Assembly: GCF_000702825.1 (NCBI RefSeq)
Contig: NZ_JNKF01000010.1
Span: forward strand, 620,001 to 684,000
Origin: Prevotella sp. P6B1
GTDB taxonomy: Bacteria; Bacteroidota; Bacteroidia; Bacteroidales; Bacteroidaceae
Direction of reading: 5' to 3'
Length of the DNA: 64,000 nucleotides
The position numbers and the translations under genes are program-made. A model generated the notes under the pieces. It ran no database searches. It saw nothing but the letters and a program-made list of their open reading frames with translations, and was not told the origin of the DNA. Positions 34,015 to 43,302 of the stretch are shown piece by piece. Positions within the stretch are counted from its first letter, which is position 1, and each line of letters begins with the position of its first letter.

Positions 34015-36552
34015 ATGCGGAATTATTTTGCAATGCTCTTGTTGGTGTTGATGAACTGGTGTGGCTCCATGCTTGCCCAGCCTCAGTGTACGGTGACTCA
34101 TTACGATGAGTTCAGCGGCTTGGCACAGTGGTGGGTTACACAGATCCTTCAGGATAGGCAGGGGATGATCTGGATTTCCACATGGAATGGCTTGAACCGT
34201 TTTGATGGTTATGAGTTTGAATGTTTTAAGTCTCAAGCTGGCGATGGTGTTGACGTGCCTTCAGACCGCATTATGGATATGATGCTGATGGACGATGGTA
34301 GTCTGCGGTGTTATGTAGAAGGCCGTATCCTGGGCTTTTCAACAAAGACGTGCAAGTATTTTGAAATAAGTGAAACAGAGGAACGTCAACTGAAAAAGAA
34401 ATTTGCTACAGCGCATCAGCGTGAGATGGCTTTTGAGTCGAAAGGATTGCCTAATTATTATAAAGATGTATATGGTACCGAATGGACAATCGGTCAGCAG
34501 GGCGGACTAAAATATAAGGATCAGGCAACTGGGCAATATAAGGACTACCCTGCTGATTGGCATGGCGCTGATCGTATCCGGTTCTGCTTGGCCGACAAAG
34601 AAGGTAATGCTTGGTTTACCAGTAGCTATGGCGCGTTCAAACTGAGTTTCCATAAACAACCCTATCAGAAATTAGAACAGGTTAAGCCTGTGCAGGTGCG
34701 TTATTCTTTTTTGGATAAGAAACAGCGTTATTGGATTACAACTCGTGATGATGCTACCATTAGACTCTTTGACCGAAAGAATCGTGAACTGGGTTATTTA
34801 GGTGCGGATGGCCGACTGCATGCGGGATATACCTCGTTTGGATCGCCCGTATATCATATCTTTCAGGATTCAAAAGGTACTATCTGGCTATGCAGCAAAC
34901 CTTATGGTTTGTTCAGATTGCGTGAAACTGCCGATGGGGTTTTTAATGTGGAACACTTCGTACACCAAGATGGAAACTCGCATTCGTTGAGCAATAACGA
35001 GTTGTATTATGCCACAGAGGATAATCAGGGACGTTTGTGGATAGCAAACTTCAGAACAGGAATTGACTGCGTGGTCAATCCGCAGGCAGCGCATCCTGAA
35101 TTCATACATGTGAACAAAATAGATCGTCCGGCAACTGATGGGCAGACGCGTTCACGACAGCTTCATATCACTCGTCAGAATATCCTGTTGGCAGCCACTA
35201 CAACAGGACTACTCGTGGCCGATATCTCGCCAAAAGATCCACGGCAGATAGTCTTTAAGCGCCATACGAAGGATATCCATAGAGGAAACAGTCTGAGTAA
35301 TAATGCTACGATGTTCATCACGGAAGACAGTAAACAGCGTATATTCGTCTGCACAGAAAGTGGTGGCGTAAACCAGATACTATCTGATAATCTGCTGGCT
35401 CCTCAACTTGAATTCCGGCATTTCAACACTTCTACCGGACTGCCTTCCGACGTGGCACTATCTGCTGTATCTTATCATAACCAGTTGTTGGTGGTGAGTA
35501 ATAACCAATTGATCCTGTTAAATCCCGACGTCACCGAGAAAACTGACTATAAGTCGTTCTTCCTGAATGAAAAGCTGCGTTTCTCGGATGCTGTCCCTTT
35601 GATGTTGCCTGATGGTAGGGGCTTATTCGGACTTCAGAACGGCGCTTTTACTATCCGCAAGGAAGATGTAGGCGGCAACAGATACATTCCCCCTATGGCA
35701 TTGACGGCGTTGATTATTGAGAATAAGCATAAAATGCGTGGGGTGAATACGATCGATACCTTAACGTTGGAACCGTCGCAGCGCAGTTTTCAGTTACGTT
35801 TTGCGGCACTTGAGTATTCTGATGCGAGCCAGATTTCTTATGCCTTCCGAATGGGAGAGCATGCCTCGTGGAATCATATAGGTAAGGACCGTTCAGCTAC
35901 ATTCCTTGATTTAAAACCAGGTACCTATCAGCTCCAGATACGGTCTACCAATTGTAACGGACTGTGGGTGGATAATATACGTACACTGACAGTTATTGTA
36001 AAGCCAACTTTCTGGGAGACCCGTTGGGCGCAGCTACTCTATGCCTTGTTGCTGGTCATGTTTGTATGGGGTGTTTTGTATTTGCGTCATTATATTATCA
36101 GGATGAATCGTCGACAAAAGGAATTGCACGAGGCTTACTTGGCATTGTTGAACAACAAAGCCGAAAAAACTGTTTCTACTCCGTCGGACGCTTCCGTGCC
36201 TTCAAAACCTCAGATAAAACCTGAGGATGAGGCTTTTATGCAGCGGGCTATACAATTCATCGAGGAACACCTTGGCGATGCAGATATCAATATCGGTGAC
36301 ATGGCTGATGCAACAGCTACCAGCCGCTCTGGTTTAAACCGTAAAATGAAGTCGTTGCTGGGTGTCACGCCACTCGACTTTATTCGTGAGGCCCGTATCC
36401 GTAAGGCTTGCCAGATGTTGAAAGATGGTGCATCGGTTAATGATGTGGCTTACAGCTGTGGATTCTCCGACCCGAAATACTTTGGAAAATGCTTTAAGGC
36501 CGACATGGGGATGACCCCGAAGGAATATAAGGTGGAATATTCTGTCAAGTAA
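34015..36552 (+). CDS. Membrane-spanning propeller sensor fused directly to AraC DNA-binding domain (no kinase)
   Basis: This 845-residue protein has the outside half of an HTCS but not its signalling half. After a signal peptide (to about MLAQ) come propeller repeats (for example GMIWISTWNGLNRFDGYEF), a Y_Y_Y domain (about 580-655, LKPGTYQLQIRSTN), one membrane helix (about 665-690, WAQLLYALLLVMFVWGVLYL) and a short linker rich in Ser, Pro and Lys. It ends directly in an AraC HTH (ADATATSRSGLNRKMKSLLG, FSDPKYFGKCFKADMGMTPKEY). There is no H-box, ATPase or receiver. It would be a one-component regulator that binds DNA from the membrane. It most likely controls the SusC operon that starts 154 bp downstream. 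Confidence 0.88.
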   Translation: MRNYFAMLLLVLMNWCGSMLAQPQCTVTHYDEFSGLAQWWVTQILQDRQGMIWISTWNGLNRFDGYEFECFKSQAGDGVDVPSDRIMDMMLMDDGSLRCYVEGRILGFSTKTCKYFEISETEERQLKKKFATAHQREMAFESKGLPNYYKDVYGTEWTIGQQGGLKYKDQATGQYKDYPADWHGADRIRFCLADKEGNAWFTSSYGAFKLSFHKQPYQKLEQVKPVQVRYSFLDKKQRYWITTRDDATIRLFDRKNRELGYLGADGRLHAGYTSFGSPVYHIFQDSKGTIWLCSKPYGLFRLRETADGVFNVEHFVHQDGNSHSLSNNELYYATEDNQGRLWIANFRTGIDCVVNPQAAHPEFIHVNKIDRPATDGQTRSRQLHITRQNILLAATTTGLLVADISPKDPRQIVFKRHTKDIHRGNSLSNNATMFITEDSKQRIFVCTESGGVNQILSDNLLAPQLEFRHFNTSTGLPSDVALSAVSYHNQLLVVSNNQLILLNPDVTEKTDYKSFFLNEKLRFSDAVPLMLPDGRGLFGLQNGAFTIRKEDVGGNRYIPPMALTALIIENKHKMRGVNTIDTLTLEPSQRSFQLRFAALEYSDASQISYAFRMGEHASWNHIGKDRSATFLDLKPGTYQLQIRSTNCNGLWVDNIRTLTVIVKPTFWETRWAQLLYALLLVMFVWGVLYLRHYIIRMNRRQKELHEAYLALLNNKAEKTVSTPSDASVPSKPQIKPEDEAFMQRAIQFIEEHLGDADINIGDMADATATSRSGLNRKMKSLLGVTPLDFIREARIRKACQMLKDGASVNDVAYSCGFSDPKYFGKCFKADMGMTPKEYKVEYSVK

Positions 36553-36639
36553 GGTGGAATTTTGTTTCAAAATAGCATTTTTGGCACAAAATTGCACCCA
36601 GTTGAGATAATCTTGCCCTAAAATTAGAACTTAGGATAG

Positions 36640-36647
36640 TACCTTTG
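36640..36647 (+). promoter_or_regulatory. -7 promoter element of the pectin SusCD operon
   Basis: TACCTTTG followed by CG lies 59 bp before ATG 36706. A short inverted repeat (TCGTC and GACGA, about 36649-36665) sits right after it in the leader and may be an operator or a leader hairpin. A possible -33 TTG at 36613 is slightly too far away. Confidence 0.55.
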
Positions 36648-36705
36648 CGTCGTCAATTATCGACGAACAACTAAATTCTAATTTATTCAATAACGTAAAA
36701 ACAAA

Positions 36706-39700
36706 ATGAAAAAGTTCAAGCAAATTGCAATGAGAGCTTTGTTCTTTGCAGTCATGACATTGATGGCTCAAATAGCTATCGCCCAGTCAAAGACTGTCAG
36801 GGGAACTGTGACCGATGGTAGCCATGAGCCGCTTATCGGCGTCAGCGTAACTGTTAAGGGTACGCACAACACGGGTGTTATTACTGATATGAATGGCACC
36901 TATTCTATTACGGTACCTAACGATAAGGCAGTACTTGTGTTCAACTACATCGGGTTCAGCGAGACAGAACAAAGTGTGTCGGGTAAAACAACCGTAAACG
37001 TGGAACTGAAGGAAGACAACATCGGTTTGGATGAGGTTGTTGTCATTGGCTACGGATCGGTGAAGCGTAAGGATCTGACAGGTGCTGTGGCTTCTGTTCG
37101 TGGCGATGACCTGGCTGCTGTACCTGTAAACAACGTAGCTCAGGCGCTGCAGGGTAAACTGGCTGGTGTGAACGTAACCTCGGGTGATGGCCGTCCAGAT
37201 GCTGATGTTTCTATCCGTGTACGTGGTGGTGGCTCAATCACTCAAAATAACTCACCTTTATTTATTGTCGATGGCTTCCCTGTTTCAAGTATCAGCGATA
37301 TTCCAGCCTCAGAGATTGAGAGTATCGATGTTCTGAAGGATGCTTCTTCTACAGCTATCTATGGTGCGCGTGGTGCCAATGGTGTTATCCTGGTGACAAC
37401 AAAGAAGGCTGAAGGAGGCAAAGTAAAGGTTAGCTACGATGGTTATGTACAGGCTAAGAGTGTGGCCAAGACCTTGGAGACGCTAAGCGCACAGGATTAT
37501 GTGCTCTTCCATTGGGGGTATGGAACTTCGCGTGGACAGGGCGTTGGTGATGCTGTAGCCAAGTATTTCGGTCTGGGAAGTAAGTATGGCAACCACTATG
37601 CTCAGTATGCCAATGTGGATACGCACGACTATACCGACGACTTGCTGCGTACAGCATGGACGCATAGCCATAACGTGGCCATTAGTGGTGGTACCGATAA
37701 GACCCATTTTGTGACTAATGTCAACTATATCAATGATCAGGGTATTAAAATCCGTTCAGGTTTGGAGAAGTTCTCGGCTTCGATGAAGTTGCAGCAGCAA
37801 TTGCTGAGCAATCTGACTTTCGATGTTGATCTGCGTTATACAGAGTCAACCATCAATGGCCAGGAAGGTCTGCAGAGTGGTCGTGGTTCAGAGGTTTCTG
37901 GCGCCTACAAGTATCGTCCAATCGATAATCCTCTCGGTGGTGTTTCTGTGTCCGAAATCTCAGGTCTGAGTTTTGGTGTGAAGAATATTGATGATAGCTA
38001 TCATGCTAACCCTCTGATGTTGGTTGAGAGCGTAACCAACTGGCATAATACACGTAATCTGCGTGGAAGTGGTGCGTTGGCTTGGGAGATAATTAAAGGT
38101 CTGACGGCTCGCTCAGAGTTGTCTGTTACACGTGCCAGTGGTACAGCTAAATACTATGACGATGGCTATAATGATGCTGCTGAGAAGCGTGCCACTCTGA
38201 CTCGCAGCACTGGTACAGGCCTGCGTTGGTTGAATACCTTGAACTATAGTGTTGAGTTGAATAAGATTCACTCACTGAATTTCTTGCTGGGTCATGAGTT
38301 TATCAAGAGCGACTCAGAGTCTTCGCAGTTGGCGGGCTACGGTTTTCCTGATAATTTTGACTACGATACCGCTATCGGTATGATCAATACGGCAACCCGC
38401 TCTTTCTCTGCTATTAACTCGATTGCAGTGCCTACACGTACCATATCTTACTTCGGACGTGCAAACTACTCACTGTTGAATCGTTATCTCTTCACGGTAA
38501 CCATGCGTGCTGACGGTAGCTCTAAGTTTGCACCAAACAACCGCTGGGGTTACTTCCCTGCTGCCGCTTTCGGATGGCGTATCAGTGAAGAGCCGTTTAT
38601 GACAGGTACAAAAGAGTGGCTTTCGAACCTGAAACTACGCCTGTCGTATGGTATGTCGGGAGCTGATAATATCAACTCAAACCTGTGGCGCGAGACATGG
38701 AAGACTACCAGTGCTGATAATAATAAGGTGACTATTAATGGCGAGAAGACTCCGTTCTATCAGCCTGATGGACTGTTGGCTAATAACGATTTGAAGTGGG
38801 AGACAACCATCTCTCGTAACCTTGGTATTGACTATGGATTCCTCGATGGACGTATTAATGGTAGTGTTGAGCTCTACTGGAACACAACTAAGGACCTGTT
38901 GATGCTTGTGCCCATCGATAATACTACTGGTTACACCTATCAGTATCAGAACTTCGGTAAGACTTCAAACCGTGGTTTTGAAATCTCTGCCAATGTTGAT
39001 GTGATCCGTACCAAGGATCTGCGTTTTAACGTAGGTGTCATCTATAACTATAATAAGAATAAGGTTGACGAACTGACAAATGCCGATAACTATCTCTATT
39101 CTTCATACTGGGCTTCATCGGCTACAATGCCTGTAAACGATTATATGTTGGTTGAAGGTAAGGCTGTAGGTATTGTTCGTGGTTTCAAGTCGGCTGGTTT
39201 CTATACTGTTGATGACTTTGACTATATTAATGGACAGTATGTATTGAAAGCCGGTGTGCCTGATTTCGACCGTTCTATTTCGGGAAACTACATGCATCCG
39301 TTTGACCTGCCTGCAGGTCAGAGCGCCTTCCCTGGAGCTGCAAAGTTTGAGGATACCGACAAGAGTGGTCGTGTGACCCTCGACGATGCTACTGAGCTGG
39401 GCGAGGTGATGCCTCATCATACAGGTGGTTTCTCGCTCAACCTTCAGTATAAGAACTGGGATGCCAGTGCCAACTTCAACTATGTGCTCGATGGCAAGAT
39501 CTATAATGCCAATGCCATGATGAACCTCTCTGGTGGTGAGTATAATGACCTGACTGCACAGAAGTTAGCCTTCGTTGCCGATGCTTATAAAGTATATAAT
39601 GTAAATGCTTCGGGCGAGCTGTATGCTGTAACTGATCCTTCAGAACTGCGTACACTGAATGCCGGTGCCAAGTATGCCGTGCCTTATCATCAGAATGGTA

Positions 39701-40002
39701 TCGTGACCGATCAGTTCCTGGAGAGTGGTGCTTACCTGCGTCTGCAGACACTCACCATTGGCTACACCCTGCCAAAGGTTTTGGTTAAGAAGGTAGGTGT
39801 CAGCAACCTGCGTCTTTACCTGACAGGTAGCAACCTCTTTACCATTACAGGCTATTCTGGTGTTGATCCGGAAGTAAATGCCAGCACCACAGGACGTACC
39901 GGCTTCCTGGAGAGCGTAAAGGTATTGCCAACGCTGAACATGGACTGGGGCGCTTATCCTCGTGCCCGTACATTCACCTTTGGTGCTAATATCAGTTTCT
40001 AA
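36706..40002 (+). CDS. SusC/RagA-family TonB-dependent outer-membrane transporter (PUL2)
   Basis: This 1098-residue importer has a signal peptide (to about AIAQ), the carboxypeptidase-regulatory-like domain (VRGTVTDGSHEPLIGVSV), EVVVIGYGSVKRKDLTG, a plug (VRVRGGGSITQNNSPLFIVDG, VLKDASSTAIYGARGANG) and a C-terminal barrel ending TFGANISF. It is about 100 residues longer than the PUL1 copy. It is paired with the SusD gene 35 bp downstream. The following CE8 pectin methylesterase, esterase and GH43 genes suggest that the cargo is a pectin-derived oligosaccharide. Confidence 0.95.
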   Translation: MKKFKQIAMRALFFAVMTLMAQIAIAQSKTVRGTVTDGSHEPLIGVSVTVKGTHNTGVITDMNGTYSITVPNDKAVLVFNYIGFSETEQSVSGKTTVNVELKEDNIGLDEVVVIGYGSVKRKDLTGAVASVRGDDLAAVPVNNVAQALQGKLAGVNVTSGDGRPDADVSIRVRGGGSITQNNSPLFIVDGFPVSSISDIPASEIESIDVLKDASSTAIYGARGANGVILVTTKKAEGGKVKVSYDGYVQAKSVAKTLETLSAQDYVLFHWGYGTSRGQGVGDAVAKYFGLGSKYGNHYAQYANVDTHDYTDDLLRTAWTHSHNVAISGGTDKTHFVTNVNYINDQGIKIRSGLEKFSASMKLQQQLLSNLTFDVDLRYTESTINGQEGLQSGRGSEVSGAYKYRPIDNPLGGVSVSEISGLSFGVKNIDDSYHANPLMLVESVTNWHNTRNLRGSGALAWEIIKGLTARSELSVTRASGTAKYYDDGYNDAAEKRATLTRSTGTGLRWLNTLNYSVELNKIHSLNFLLGHEFIKSDSESSQLAGYGFPDNFDYDTAIGMINTATRSFSAINSIAVPTRTISYFGRANYSLLNRYLFTVTMRADGSSKFAPNNRWGYFPAAAFGWRISEEPFMTGTKEWLSNLKLRLSYGMSGADNINSNLWRETWKTTSADNNKVTINGEKTPFYQPDGLLANNDLKWETTISRNLGIDYGFLDGRINGSVELYWNTTKDLLMLVPIDNTTGYTYQYQNFGKTSNRGFEISANVDVIRTKDLRFNVGVIYNYNKNKVDELTNADNYLYSSYWASSATMPVNDYMLVEGKAVGIVRGFKSAGFYTVDDFDYINGQYVLKAGVPDFDRSISGNYMHPFDLPAGQSAFPGAAKFEDTDKSGRVTLDDATELGEVMPHHTGGFSLNLQYKNWDASANFNYVLDGKIYNANAMMNLSGGEYNDLTAQKLAFVADAYKVYNVNASGELYAVTDPSELRTLNAGAKYAVPYHQNGIVTDQFLESGAYLRLQTLTIGYTLPKVLVKKVGVSNLRLYLTGSNLFTITGYSGVDPEVNASTTGRTGFLESVKVLPTLNMDWGAYPRARTFTFGANISF

Positions 40003-40037
40003 AACCTAAATTTCGACAATAATAACAAGATACAGAT

Positions 40038-42170
40038 ATGAAAAAGATAATAACAACCGCAATGACAGTAGCCACACTGTTTATGGCTACAGGATGCAGC
40101 GACTCTCTGGATGTAACATCACCCAGTGTGGTTGATAAGGATTTTGTCTTCAGCGATGTGCAGTCTGCTCGTTCGGCTCTCTATTATGGTTATCAGACAT
40201 TACAGAATGCGCGTAGTCTTCATTCTGTGGGATTCTACTGGTGTCCTGTATGGGGATCTGATATAGAAGATGCCCAGGATACCTACAGCGATGGCAGCGC
40301 AGGTTGTCAGGAGAAGACCTTTTATCCTGGTGGTACAGAGAATTATAATATCAACTCAGGAGAAGGCACTGAGGTATTTGGTCAGATGTATAATACCATC
40401 GCTGTGTGCAACTCATTGATTAATGCTTTCGAAGAGAAAAGTGATTTCCAACAGATCATGACAGGCGAGCCTAATGAGATGTCGGATATCTATGGACAGG
40501 CTGTTGCTTTGCGTGCTACCTGCTACTGGGAACTGTTCAAGTGGTATGGTGATGTGCCTCATGCACTGAAGACCGGCGAGAAGGCTGAAGGCCTGACCTC
40601 TCGTTTCGCCATTGCCGACTATCACATCCAGAAACTCCGCGAGGTGGAGCCTCACATGTTCCGTGTGGGGGAGAGCAGCCATCGTGCTGATGTCATGAAC
40701 CGTACTTATGTGCAGGGACTGATAGGTCGTCTGTGTCTCTATAATGCTGGTTATACCACTCGTCGTACCGACCTTGGTGCCGATTTCTATGTGGATGGTG
40801 ATGGCAACCAACTTACTTTCGACGACTGGAGTGTAGAGAAGAACAAGGCCATCTATGGTCGTCGTTCTGATTGGCGCAATATCTATCAGATTGCCAAGGA
40901 GTACTTGCAGGCAGCAGTACAGAACCATGGTTCGATTGAACTCCATCTCACTGACCCACGTACCAACGACGCTAATGGGCGTGAGTACGGCAACCCCTTC
41001 CAGTATTGTTTCCAGCAGATGCACTGCGGTGTTACCGATGGTCTGGCCGACGAGTCTGTCTATGAGATTCCTATGGAGTATAATAATGGCGCAGACCGTC
41101 CTGCCTATATCGGTCGCCCTTCGCGTGGTGGTAACGGCGATGCACCGTGTGTAGGCTGTGGTCAGGATCGTGTTCAGGCGTGGTTCTATTATGGTGCTTT
41201 CAATCCTCAGGACTTACGTCGCGATGCCTCTATTACCGTGACTGGTAGCGATGGTCAGGGACATGAGGATATCCAGTCGTTCAATCGTTCTAACTGGGGA
41301 TGTGGCGCAGGTCCTGCAACAAACAAGTGGGACTGGAACCGACTGCCAGCACCTAATACCAACAGCTATGGTACATCAGGTATCAACGTTAGCTATATGC
41401 GCATCTCTGATATCTATCTGATGTTAGCTGAGGTTGAGGCTGCTTTGGGCGATGATGGTGCTGCCAAGAGTACACTGGCCATTGTTCATAATCGTAATTA
41501 TGTTGGTGGCGTAGATCCGAACTTCGATCAGTTTATTGCTGACTGTGGTTCTGTATGGGATGCAGTTATCCAGGAGCGTGCTTTTGAGTTTGTTGGTGAG
41601 GGCGTTCGTCGTTTCGACTTGATTCGTACCGGTAAACTGCCACAGGCTGCTGTTGAGAACCGTAAGGAGATGACACGTATTATCGACGAGGTTGTAGCTA
41701 ATGGCTATGCTAAGTTTGCTAATGGTAACGAGCTGCCAGCTTATATTTGGACTAAGATGGTAGATGCCCGTACACAATATGGTTATCGTCTGACAGGTCA
41801 GTGCCCTGTTGGCAAAGAGGATGATCCTGTGCTTTATCCGAGCTGGCGTGGACAGCATGACGACTGGGGCTCACTCTATCCAAAGGTGATGGGAGCTACA
41901 GCTACTAATGTGGCCATCAAGGGATTGTTCAAGCATATTGTACCTGGTAGTGCAGAGGCCATAGCACTTGAGGCTGATGGCTATGAACAGAAACCATGGG
42001 CTGTTGATATGGATAGTTATCGTGATTCTTATGCAACCAAGTTGTTGGCAGGCTATAGTGATGCTGATTATGCAGCTAAGAATCCTCCTATCTATCTGCT
42101 GCCGTTCACTTATAACACGTTGACAACCTCCAAGATAACCAATGGCTATGGCTTCCGTCAGGAACAGTAA
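40038..42170 (+). CDS. SusD/RagB-family lipoprotein (PUL2)
   Basis: This 710-residue lipoprotein is long for SusD, which is usually 500-600 residues. The lipobox is MATGC followed by SDSLDVTSP. Family features include AVALRATCYWELFKWYGDVP, YMRISDIYLMLAEVEAALGDDGAAKS and ERAFEFVGEGVRRFDLIRTGKL. The extra length lies mainly in the central region (including a stretch from about 330 to 460 with CVGCGQDR) and in a long C-terminal extension. It caps the partner SusC and binds the incoming glycan at the cell surface. A GC-rich hairpin 50 bp downstream separates it from the pectinesterase gene. Confidence 0.92.
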   Translation: MKKIITTAMTVATLFMATGCSDSLDVTSPSVVDKDFVFSDVQSARSALYYGYQTLQNARSLHSVGFYWCPVWGSDIEDAQDTYSDGSAGCQEKTFYPGGTENYNINSGEGTEVFGQMYNTIAVCNSLINAFEEKSDFQQIMTGEPNEMSDIYGQAVALRATCYWELFKWYGDVPHALKTGEKAEGLTSRFAIADYHIQKLREVEPHMFRVGESSHRADVMNRTYVQGLIGRLCLYNAGYTTRRTDLGADFYVDGDGNQLTFDDWSVEKNKAIYGRRSDWRNIYQIAKEYLQAAVQNHGSIELHLTDPRTNDANGREYGNPFQYCFQQMHCGVTDGLADESVYEIPMEYNNGADRPAYIGRPSRGGNGDAPCVGCGQDRVQAWFYYGAFNPQDLRRDASITVTGSDGQGHEDIQSFNRSNWGCGAGPATNKWDWNRLPAPNTNSYGTSGINVSYMRISDIYLMLAEVEAALGDDGAAKSTLAIVHNRNYVGGVDPNFDQFIADCGSVWDAVIQERAFEFVGEGVRRFDLIRTGKLPQAAVENRKEMTRIIDEVVANGYAKFANGNELPAYIWTKMVDARTQYGYRLTGQCPVGKEDDPVLYPSWRGQHDDWGSLYPKVMGATATNVAIKGLFKHIVPGSAEAIALEADGYEQKPWAVDMDSYRDSYATKLLAGYSDADYAAKNPPIYLLPFTYNTLTTSKITNGYGFRQEQ

Positions 42171-42219
42171 TGTAAGAGTTTAATATAGTTAGTTAAGAGT
42201 TAGTTTTAGTTTTCGTAAA

Positions 42220-42244
42220 GGGGGAATGCGTGAGTATTCCCCCC
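42220..42244 (+). terminator. GC-rich hairpin between susD and pectinesterase genes
   Basis: GGGGGAAT at 42220 pairs with ATTCCCCC (from 42236), with a loop of 8 nt. There is only a weak T-run afterwards (CTTCT). It may partly end transcription and lower expression of the downstream enzymes, or stabilise the upstream mRNA end. Confidence 0.6.
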
Positions 42245-42260
42245 TTCTAAAAGAAAGAAG

Positions 42261-43241
42261 ATGAAGAGTAGATTAGTATTACTCCTTTTGGGTATGTGCG
42301 TAGTCTGTGTGTCATGGGCAAAGGTTGATGGCTACGATTTTGTAGTCGCTGCCGATGGTAGTGGTGATTTTGTCACTGTCCAGGCTGCCATTAATGCTGT
42401 GCCGGATTATCGGAAAGCCGGTCCCACCCGGATACTCATCAAGAAAGGAGTCTATAAGGAAAAAATAGTCATAGCGGCAAGTAAGGAACGTGTGTGGATA
42501 ACTGGCGAAGATGGCACTGTACTGACTTATGATGACTACGCCCAGAAACCGAACGTGTTCGGCGAGGAGAAAGGTACCAGTGGCTCAGGAAGTGTTTACA
42601 TATTCGGTCCTGACTTCATGGCAGAGAATATCACGTTCGAGAATGCCTCTGGGCCAGTAGGACAGGCGGTTGCCTGTCATGTGGCTGGCGACAGGGCCGT
42701 ATTCCGTCGCTGCCGTTTCTTGGGTTTTCAGGATACACTCTATACCTTTGGCGAGAATACCCGTGAGTATTTTGAGGATTGTTATATCGAGGGGACCGTT
42801 GATTTTATCTTCGGTAAGGCAACTGCTGTGTTTAATCGTTGTGAGATACGAAGCAAAACATCTGGTGGCTTCTTGACAGCTCCTGCCACACCGCAAAACT
42901 GCCAGTATGGTTATGTGTTCTATGATTGTAAGTTGACGGCAGATAACGGTGTTGAGGCTGGTAGCGTCTGGTTGTCGCGCCCTTGGCGTCCCTTTGGCAA
43001 GGTTGTGTTTATTCGTTGTGAAATGGGGCGCCATATCCGCCCAGAAGGTTGGAATAACTGGGGAAAGGCAGAGAATGAACGTACTGCTTATTACGCAGAA
43101 TATCAGTGCTCTGGAAAAGGTGCTGATACCAGTCGACGTGCTGCCTGGGGGCATCTGCTGAGCGATATAACGGCCTATGAGATGACTCATGTGTTGAAGG
43201 GAACTGACGGATGGAATCCACTTCAACCAAAAGAAAAGTAG
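42261..43241 (+). CDS. CE8 pectin methylesterase
   Basis: This 326-residue enzyme removes methyl esters from homogalacturonan and prepares pectin for lyases or hydrolases. It has a signal peptide (to about CVSWA, residue 20) and a right-handed beta-helix. CE8 signatures are all present: GQAVACH (Gln135), GFQDTLY (acid/base Asp158), VDFIFG (nucleophile Asp181) and WLSRPWRP (Arg240, Trp242). There is no pro-domain, as is normal for bacterial forms. It has no lipobox, so it is periplasmic or secreted. It follows the SusCD pair and precedes an esterase with its own promoter. Confidence 0.95.
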   Translation: MKSRLVLLLLGMCVVCVSWAKVDGYDFVVAADGSGDFVTVQAAINAVPDYRKAGPTRILIKKGVYKEKIVIAASKERVWITGEDGTVLTYDDYAQKPNVFGEEKGTSGSGSVYIFGPDFMAENITFENASGPVGQAVACHVAGDRAVFRRCRFLGFQDTLYTFGENTREYFEDCYIEGTVDFIFGKATAVFNRCEIRSKTSGGFLTAPATPQNCQYGYVFYDCKLTADNGVEAGSVWLSRPWRPFGKVVFIRCEMGRHIRPEGWNNWGKAENERTAYYAEYQCSGKGADTSRRAAWGHLLSDITAYEMTHVLKGTDGWNPLQPKEK

Positions 43242-43249
43242 TGTTTTTC

Positions 43250-43280
43250 TTGAAATAATGGAAATAATTGTATATCTTTG
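43250..43280 (+). promoter_or_regulatory. Full -33/-7 promoter of the esterase gene
   Basis: TTG at 43250-43252 and TATCTTTG at 43273-43280 are 20 bp apart. Because the promoter lies past 43258, the long reading frame from 43258 is excluded and ATG 43303 is the start. Confidence 0.65.
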
Positions 43281-43302
43281 CACCCGAATAAACTACTTGA
43301 AG

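Noticed and set aside
40413..41024. Minus-strand reading frame of 203 codons
   Set aside because: Antisense to the PUL2 SusD gene, without any supporting signal.
42585..43283. Minus-strand reading frame of 232 codons
   Set aside because: Antisense to the CE8 gene, whose catalytic motifs are all intact; a shadow frame.
43258..43302. N-terminal extension of the esterase
   Set aside because: The promoter at 43250-43280 covers this part and the signal peptide starts at ATG 43303.
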